From: Neptunomonas sp.
Lineage (GTDB): Bacteria > Pseudomonadota > Gammaproteobacteria > Pseudomonadales > Balneatricaceae
Assembly (NCBI GenBank): GCA_004195305.1
Contig: SDWN01000200.1
Span: 1 to 10,369 of the forward strand
Direction of reading: 5' to 3'
DNA length: 10,369 nucleotides
Each line of letters opens with the position of its first letter. Positions within the stretch are counted from its first letter, which is position 1. Of this stretch, positions 7,073 through 10,369 are shown piece after piece. A model generated the notes under the pieces. That model worked only from the letters and a program-made list of their open reading frames with translations, did not search any database and was not told where the DNA came from. Made by a program: the position numbers and the translations under genes.

Positions 7073-7480
7073 GGTCATTTCGAACAGGCTGTCTATCGCA
7101 GCACAGTTGGGTAAACCCCCACCTGTGCATTGGGCTGCCATTGACTCAAGGCTACTTTCTAGCCGAACCAGTTCATCGATCTTATTTCTAACAACGTGCA
7201 AGTGGCCCAAGACGACTTGCTTGACCTCATCGCATGAGTAGTCGCCATCGGTTAGCTCCAACAAGTTCCGCACCTCTCCCAGCGTGAAGCCCAGTCGGCG
7301 AGCCTTACAGATGAACATAAGCCGTTTCTGCAAGCTTTCCTGGTACTCGCGATGCCCTCCCTCGGTTCTGGTAGGGGCTGGCATTAAGGAGATCTTTTCG
7401 TAATAACGGATGGTTTCGATATTGCAGCCAGTTAGCTTTGACAGCCCGCCAATGCTCAACGCCACACATTTTTTGGCCAT
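7055..7480 (-). CDS. MerR-family heavy-metal-responsive transcriptional regulator (three-Cys, divalent-metal type)
   Basis: The 141-residue regulator has an N-terminal winged HTH (LSIGGLSKLTGCNIETIRYY, GGHREY, RRLGFTLGEVRNLLEL), a dimerisation helix (about 84-116) and a C-terminal metal-binding loop. Cys83 (GDYSCDE), Cys118 and Cys126 (QCTGGGLPNC) sit where MerR of Tn501 has Cys82, Cys117 and Cys126, the trigonal Hg(II) site. Cys83 instead of Ser argues for a divalent-metal sensor and not a Cu(I)/CueR type. However, the two C-terminal cysteines are seven residues apart, as in CueR, rather than eight as in MerR. ATG at 7480 has GGAG eight bases upstream; the frame also allows TTG at 7483 with poorer spacing. 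It is divergent from the metal operon across a classical MerR promoter, so it should repress and activate that operon. The exact metal (Hg, Zn, Cd or Pb) cannot be read from sequence. Confidence 0.92.
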   Translation of the reverse strand: MAKKCVALSIGGLSKLTGCNIETIRYYEKISLMPAPTRTEGGHREYQESLQKRLMFICKARRLGFTLGEVRNLLELTDGDYSCDEVKQVVLGHLHVVRNKIDELVRLESSLESMAAQCTGGGLPNCAAIDSLFEMTLQGIT

Positions 7481-7502
7481 CAAACTTTCTCCACCTCACC
7501 TC

Positions 7503-7533
7503 TTGAACCTGTAGTTACTACAGGTTTTATACT
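7503..7533 (+). promoter_or_regulatory. MerR-type promoter-operator with 19-bp spacer
   Basis: The -35 element TTGAAC (7503-7508) and the -10 element TATACT (7528-7533) are separated by exactly 19 bp. This overlong spacing is the hallmark of MerR-regulated promoters, where the metal-bound activator untwists DNA. Between them lies the operator ACCTGTAG-TTA-CTACAGGT (7507-7525), a perfect 8-bp inverted repeat. Transcription should start near 7540 and read into the leader ORF and merP-like gene. The divergent merR start is 23 nt away on the other side. Confidence 0.9.
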
Positions 7534-7563
7534 TAGGATAGCATGGGCAGTGGAGCGCAGAGA

Positions 7564-7608
7564 ATGGGTCTTGGTCAAAAATCTGGTAACAAACACTGGA
7601 GAGCATGA
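7564..7608 (+). CDS. 14-codon leader ORF translationally coupled to the merP-like gene
   Basis: The first good start codon on the predicted transcript is ATG at 7564, with GGAG (7552-7555) eight bases upstream. It encodes MGLGQKSGNKHWRA. Its TGA (7606-7608) overlaps the merP-like ATG (7605-7607) as ATGA. The merP-like ATG has only a poorly spaced GGAG three bases before it, so ribosomes terminating on the leader probably reinitiate there. An in-frame ATG at 7543 would extend it to 21 codons but would be nearly leaderless. No homology is recognised. It may be a true leader peptide or the scar of a deleted upstream gene such as merT. Confidence 0.5.
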   Translation: MGLGQKSGNKHWRA

Positions 7609-7790
7609 CTTGTTCAGCCTGTCCCTTCATCGTCAAGAAATCATTGCTCAAGGCAGAAGGTGTCACCGAGGCCAGCGTGGATTTTGGCCAGAAGAGCGCC
7701 AATGTGACGTTCGATGATGAGCAAAGCTCAATCGCTCAGCTAACCACTGCCACGGCTAACGCAGGTTATCCATCTGCATTACAGGAGTGA
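7605..7790 (+). CDS. MerP-like heavy-metal-associated (HMA) protein, N-terminally shortened, no signal peptide
   Basis: The 61-residue product starts directly at the metal-binding motif MTCSACP (Cys3, Cys6). It then follows MerP closely: VKKSL, EGV...VDF, VTFDD and TTATANAGYPS. Canonical MerP is about 91 residues with a Sec signal peptide and a first beta strand before GMTCxxC. Both are missing here, since an in-frame TAA occurs just six codons before the ATG. The protein would therefore be cytoplasmic and lack beta 1 of the ferredoxin-like fold. It is first in the operon after the leader ORF and is followed after 6 nt by the CopZ-like gene. It may hand Hg(II) or another soft metal to the downstream chaperone. 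Alternatively it is a decayed merP kept open by chance, although the remaining sequence looks well conserved. Confidence 0.8.
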   Translation: MTCSACPFIVKKSLLKAEGVTEASVDFGQKSANVTFDDEQSSIAQLTTATANAGYPSALQE

Positions 7791-7796
7791 CATTCT

Positions 7797-8243
7797 ATGG
7801 GCAGCTGCTGTTCATCCAATTCAGTGGAGGTTAGGACCGATGCCAGGCAAGCGGCCCAATGCCCTTGTTGCGGTACTTCGGCAAAACCCGTTGGCAAAGC
7901 CACACTTATGCACCAGGTGGTCGCCCCGCTTAATCAACAACTACCGCCCGATACTTTCTTCTTCTGCTCCGCTCATGGTTGCGAGACCGTGTACTTCTCC
8001 AATGCTGGTGCAGTGATTAAGACTGCTCAGGTTCGCTCGGAGGTCGGCCAGAAATCAACAAAGTCAGATCGAGTCCTTTGTTATTGTTTTGATGTTAGCC
8101 ATTTTAGGGTGATGAGGGAGATCGCAACAACAGGGTTCAGTACCAGCAAAGCCTTTGTGGTGGAGCAAACGAAGCTAAAGAATTGTGCTTGCGACACCAG
8201 AAATCCATCGGGCAAGTGCTGCCTCAAGGAGTTTCCCAAATGA
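7797..8243 (+). CDS. CopZ-like iron-sulfur/zinc metallochaperone (13 cysteines)
   Basis: The 148-residue cytosolic protein starts MGSCCSSN. A zinc-ribbon-like domain has CPCCG (Cys22, 24, 25) and FFCSAHGCETVYF (Cys57, Cys62). A C-terminal BFD-like domain has LCYCFDVS (Cys95, Cys97), KNCACDT (Cys130, Cys132) and GKCCL (Cys141, Cys142), suited to a [2Fe-2S] cluster. This is the architecture of the N-terminal half of Archaeoglobus fulgidus CopZ, whose extra C-terminal HMA domain is absent. Here the HMA unit is the separate gene just upstream, so the two together recreate CopZ. GGAG lies nine bases before the ATG. The stop overlaps the next start (ATGA). NCBI naming for relatives is 'putative iron-sulfur cluster-binding metallochaperone'. 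Handing over electrons or reducing the bound metal is a plausible but unproven role, of interest because the cassette lacks MerA. Confidence 0.85.
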   Translation: MGSCCSSNSVEVRTDARQAAQCPCCGTSAKPVGKATLMHQVVAPLNQQLPPDTFFFCSAHGCETVYFSNAGAVIKTAQVRSEVGQKSTKSDRVLCYCFDVSHFRVMREIATTGFSTSKAFVVEQTKLKNCACDTRNPSGKCCLKEFPK

Positions 8244-8455
8244 GTAATGAAATCATCCTGGAATCCGTGCTCACTTGCCCAGAATGCGGTGCTCAAATTA
8301 AAGAAACCATGCCTACGAACAGCTGCCAGTATTTCTATCAATGCCCACAATGCAATACGCTGTTAAAGCCTAAAGAGCAGGATTGTTGTGTTTTTTGCAG
8401 CTACGGATCAGTTCCATGTCCACCTGTTCAAGCAGTAAGAAGATCGACACCCTAA
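8240..8455 (+). CDS. GDCCVxC-type cysteine-rich heavy-metal protein
   Basis: The 71-residue protein has nine cysteines: TCPECG (Cys13, Cys16), Cys29, QCPQC (Cys35, Cys38), QDCCVFCSYG (Cys49, 50, 53) and VPCPPVQ (Cys60). Two CxxC pairs suggest a rubredoxin- or zinc-ribbon-like site. The CCxxC motif typifies the GDCCVxC domain family, annotated near mer genes and in some relatives as selenoproteins; here the first Gly of the motif is Gln. The start at 8240 has AAGGAG eight bases upstream and overlaps the previous stop as ATGA. The frame remains open to 8183, but that extension lies inside the upstream gene and has no support. Function is unknown; binding or relay of a soft metal in the cytoplasm is inferred from the neighbours. 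Confidence 0.85.
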   Translation: MSNEIILESVLTCPECGAQIKETMPTNSCQYFYQCPQCNTLLKPKEQDCCVFCSYGSVPCPPVQAVRRSTP

Positions 8456-8492
8456 AGATATGATATTCGATAACAGACCAAGGTGCTAAACG

Positions 8493-8699
8493 ATGAAGAA
8501 ACCCACAACTCTACTCAAAACGGGCATTATCGGAAGTCTCATCGCTGCGTTGTGCTGCTTTACCCCTGTCGTGGTTGTACTGTTTGGGGTGGTAGGACTC
8601 TCCTCTTTAGTTGGCTATCTTGATTACGTGTTGTTGCCCGCCCTTGGGGTTTTTATCTGCATTACCATTTACGCGATGGCACGTCAGCTCCGTGGCTAA
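8493..8699 (+). CDS. merF: MerF-like mercury transport membrane protein, lacking the C-terminal Cys pair
   Basis: MerF is a two-helix inner-membrane protein that carries Hg(II) into the cytoplasm. The 68-residue product has helix 1 at about 10-35 with the vicinal pair Cys21-Cys22 (ALCCFTP) and helix 2 at about 43-63. The connecting stretch GVVGLSSLVGYLDYVLLPAL is highly typical of MerF. Family members are about 81 residues and end with a cytoplasmic Cys-Cys pair; this one stops at ARQLRG before it, and no Cys-Cys follows in frame. AAGG nine bases upstream supports the ATG. It is 37 nt after the GDCCVxC gene and is the last gene of the operon. Without MerT or MerA it may import soft metal for the cytosolic chaperones, but direction and metal are inference. 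Confidence 0.85.
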   Translation: MKKPTTLLKTGIIGSLIAALCCFTPVVVVLFGVVGLSSLVGYLDYVLLPALGVFICITIYAMARQLRG

Positions 8700-8704
8700 C
8701 TTAC

Positions 8705-8746
8705 CGTAGCAGGCCAGCACTCCCAACGCTGATTCGGCCTGTTACG
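8705..8746 (+). repeat. 11-bp stem with 20-nt loop just after merF
   Basis: CGTAGCAGGCC (8705-8715) and GGCCTGTTACG (8736-8746) pair over 11 positions. The single non-Watson-Crick position is a G-U wobble in plus-strand RNA but A-C in minus-strand RNA, which favours a structure in the merF transcript. It begins five bases after the merF stop. No T-run follows, so it may be a stabilising 3' hairpin or a Rho-linked terminator stem rather than an intrinsic terminator. Confidence 0.45.
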
Positions 8747-9013
8747 AGCGGCACGTTTGTGTCGATAAAGAGCGTTTGTGCTGGTCAGGACTCTCAGAAG
8801 CTGAGGGGCGCTTCACTTAACCATTGCGGTCACTCGCGGGGCTCTAGCCAGCACAAAGGAGTCGTTCAGGAGAGGATGGGAGGCGGCTACTTCAAGACAT
8901 AGCCAACCTTAGGGGCTGGCTAACATTCAAGTCGATTCTTGCTCTTCATTTCGAAGCCGCACTCATGACTCGATAGGGCGTGGCATAGGCCAATGTCATG
9001 CCTTACTAGCAGC
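8747..9013. other. Gene-free right flank of the metal cassette with a long inverted repeat
   Basis: No coding region on either strand looks real here. TTTGTGCTGG (8775-8784) and CCAGCACAAA (8848-8857) are exact inverted repeats 63 nt apart. CCAGCAC also occurs near 8714, inside the loop of the preceding hairpin. TAGCCA...TGGCTA (8900-8922) and GGCAT...ATGCC (about 8980-9003) are smaller pairs. The last of these is close enough to the nirD stop to act on its transcript. No transposase remnant, att site or attC consensus could be confirmed. Confidence 0.4.
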
Positions 9014-9337
9014 TTAAGCAGCCACCTCCACCACATCGTTATTCAAACGTACCTGGAATACAGGCACGCTGAGGCTGTCGTCCTCCTGGCAGACGCCGGA
9101 TGCCAGGCAGTAGTGGTGCTTGTACAGCGGCGAGGCGACCGACGTGACTTCGCCGAGTTGGGCCAGCAGCCCGCGCGACAGTACGTTGGCCTTGCCCGCC
9201 GGGTCGTAGTTGCCGATGGCGAACAGCCGGTCGGTGCGGGCCTGGCGAAAAATGGCAACCTGCTCGCCGTTGACCAGCGCGCAGACACCGGTGTTGGGAG
9301 CGATTTCATGAAATTCACAGACGGTTGTCCAATTCAT
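9014..9337 (-). CDS. nirD: Assimilatory NADH-nitrite reductase small subunit NirD
   Basis: NirD is the Rieske-fold subunit, without a Rieske cluster, that accompanies the sirohaem nitrite reductase NirB in reducing nitrite to ammonium in the cytoplasm. The 107-residue length and the sequence fit: a WTTVCEFHEIAPNTGV start, CALVNGEQVAIFR, AIGNYDPAGKANVLSRGLL, and the diagnostic VASPLYKHHYCLASGVCQED. GAGG about nine bases before the ATG supports the start. It follows nirB after 32 nt on the same strand. It appears intact, which contrasts with the shortened nirB upstream. Whether it still has a working partner is unclear. Confidence 0.93.
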   Translation of the reverse strand: MNWTTVCEFHEIAPNTGVCALVNGEQVAIFRQARTDRLFAIGNYDPAGKANVLSRGLLAQLGEVTSVASPLYKHHYCLASGVCQEDDSLSVPVFQVRLNNDVVEVAA

Positions 9338-9369
9338 TGCGAGTACCTCGTAGAACGGTGTTGGGGGCT

Positions 9370-10369
9370 TCAGCTGGCCTTGGCGATCAGCTTGTCGGGG
9401 GTGATCTCTCCGCCAGCGATTCGGGGTACCACCGAGTAGGTACCGTCTTTCTGCATGTTACCCAGGTAGATATCGTTGGTGTCCTGCAGGCCGATATGCT
9501 GGTTGTCGAGGACGTAATCGTTCCAGCCGCTGGCGAGGATGGTACCGATGGCGGCGCGTACGTCGCCCTTGCTGACATCGTGGCAGGAGCAGATCTGCGC
9601 GGTTTCCGGCAGTGCCGCGACGCCGAGGCCGGTCTGGCCGTCGTCGTTACGACTCGGTAGGATCAGCGCTTCGGGAAATTCCGGCAGGGTGATCTGGTTG
9701 AGCATATATTGCAGCAGGGTGCCGTAATCCTCGGCATCACCGACCAGTACGGCGCCGAGCAGCAGCTTGTTGTCGGCGCTGACAACGATCTTCTTGTACA
9801 CCTCTGCGGGTTGGTTGTAATAGGTGTAGCTCTGCGCGCCGGGCGTCACCCCCTGGGCATCGCCGATCGAGGCGACATCGACGCCCATTAGCTTGAGCTT
9901 GGTGCTCATGTCAGCACCGTCAAAGGTTAGGCACTGTTCACCCCCGGCAACATGGCTGGCGGCCACCTTGGCCATGGCGTAGCCGGGTGCGACCAGGCCG
10001 AAGATCCGGCCGCACCAGAGGGCACATTCGCCGATGGCGTAGATATCCGGGTCGTTGGTCTGACACTCGTTATTGATGACAATGCCGCCGCGCTCACCGA
10101 TCGTCAAACCGCTGCTGCGGGCCAGTTCGTCCTGCGGACGGATGCCGGCGGAGAAGATCACCAGATCGGTTTCCAGGGATTCGCCGTCGGCGAACTCCAT
10201 CCGGTGGGTGCAGCTTTCACCGGCGACGATGCGGCTGGTGGCCTTGTTCAGATGCACACCCACACCCAGATCGGCGATCTTATCCTTGAGCAGCTTGCCG
10301 CCGCCCTCGTCCACCTGTACCGCCATCAGTCGCGGCGCGAACTCCACTACGTGCGCTTCCAGCCCCAGA
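9370..10369 (-). pseudogene. nirB: Nitrite reductase large subunit NirB, internally deleted and C-terminally truncated (5' end outside window)
   Basis: The reading frame is open from the right edge (LGLEAHVVEFAPRLMAVQ) to a TGA at 9370, 332 residues visible. FAD/NAD(P)H-domain features are clear: DIYAIGECALWCGRIFGLVA and the KLKLMGVDVASIGD...YKKIVV region. The BFD [2Fe-2S] domain begins normally (PETAQICSCHDVSKGDVRAAI), then at about 9544-9552 passes straight to GTILASGWNDYVL. In other NirB proteins that segment comes only after the second BFD Cys pair and roughly 70-90 further residues. After GGEITPDKLIA the protein ends with KAS, although a full NirB continues for over 300 residues with the ferredoxin-like half-domain and the sirohaem/4Fe-4S cysteines. 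All of these are missing. Both losses are in frame. Nitrite reduction by this product is not expected; NADH oxidation by the flavin domain might persist. Confidence 0.8.

Noticed and set aside
8183..8239. Upstream extension of the GDCCVxC gene
   Set aside because: It lies inside the CopZ-like gene in another frame; the start at 8240 has an ideal AAGGAG and the family's MSNEIILES beginning.
8081..8350. Minus-strand open frame of 89 codons
   Set aside because: Antisense to the CopZ-like and GDCCVxC genes, with no recognisable features.
8993..9439. Plus-strand open frame of 148 codons over nirD
   Set aside because: Antisense to nirD and the end of nirB; nirD is unmistakable on the minus strand.

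Overview
The window looks like part of a gammaproteobacterial chromosome, close to Pseudomonas or the marine Oceanospirillales-type lineages. The main reason is that arginine succinyltransferase is encoded as two tandem paralogues (aruF/aruG arrangement) next to an AraC/GlxA-type ArgR-like regulator, as in pseudomonads, rather than as the single astA of enterics. This placement is inference from remembered family sequences.

Positions 1-4744 (minus strand) hold an arginine succinyltransferase (AST) operon: an M20-family metallohydrolase, aruF (AstA alpha), aruG (AstA beta) and the N-terminal 437 residues of astD, which runs off the left edge. Genes are tightly packed, with a TGATG overlap, a 1-nt gap and a single 151-nt gap. 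The M20 gene is not part of the classical AST set. Its chemistry (hydrolysis of N-acyl-amino acids) would suit desuccinylation of a pathway intermediate.

Positions 4745-5425 form the divergent regulatory region. It contains a decayed, frameshifted fragment of the N-terminal part of the large NAD-dependent glutamate dehydrogenase (gdhB type), a perfect 12-bp hairpin where the recognisable homology stops, and one candidate ArgR half-site upstream of the relic. Glutamate is the AST end product and GdhB consumes it, so the relic suggests that the pathway's last step once sat here. The divergent regulator gene (5426-6466, plus) ends at a good intrinsic terminator.

Positions 6737-8699 are a compact, visibly more A+T-rich heavy-metal cassette: ynfA, a convergent merR-family gene, a textbook 19-bp-spacer MerR promoter, then a plus-strand operon encoding a 14-codon leader peptide, a short MerP-like protein without signal peptide, a 13-cysteine CopZ-like Zn/[2Fe-2S] metallochaperone, a GDCCVxC-type cysteine-rich protein and a MerF-like membrane transporter lacking its C-terminal Cys pair. 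There is no merA, merB or merT, so this is a mercury-type uptake and chaperone set without a reductase. It is the least conventional part of the window and probably a transferred island.

Positions 8700-9013 carry no gene I can support but contain two sizeable inverted repeats. Positions 9014-10369 (minus) encode an intact nirD and the C-terminal part of a nirB that has apparently lost the second half of its BFD [2Fe-2S] domain and the whole sirohaem/4Fe-4S catalytic half, while staying in frame. As encoded, this NirB could not reduce nitrite.

No tRNA, rRNA, CRISPR array or insertion sequence was seen. All functional calls rest on reading the translated sequence from memory of the families; no database search was possible.
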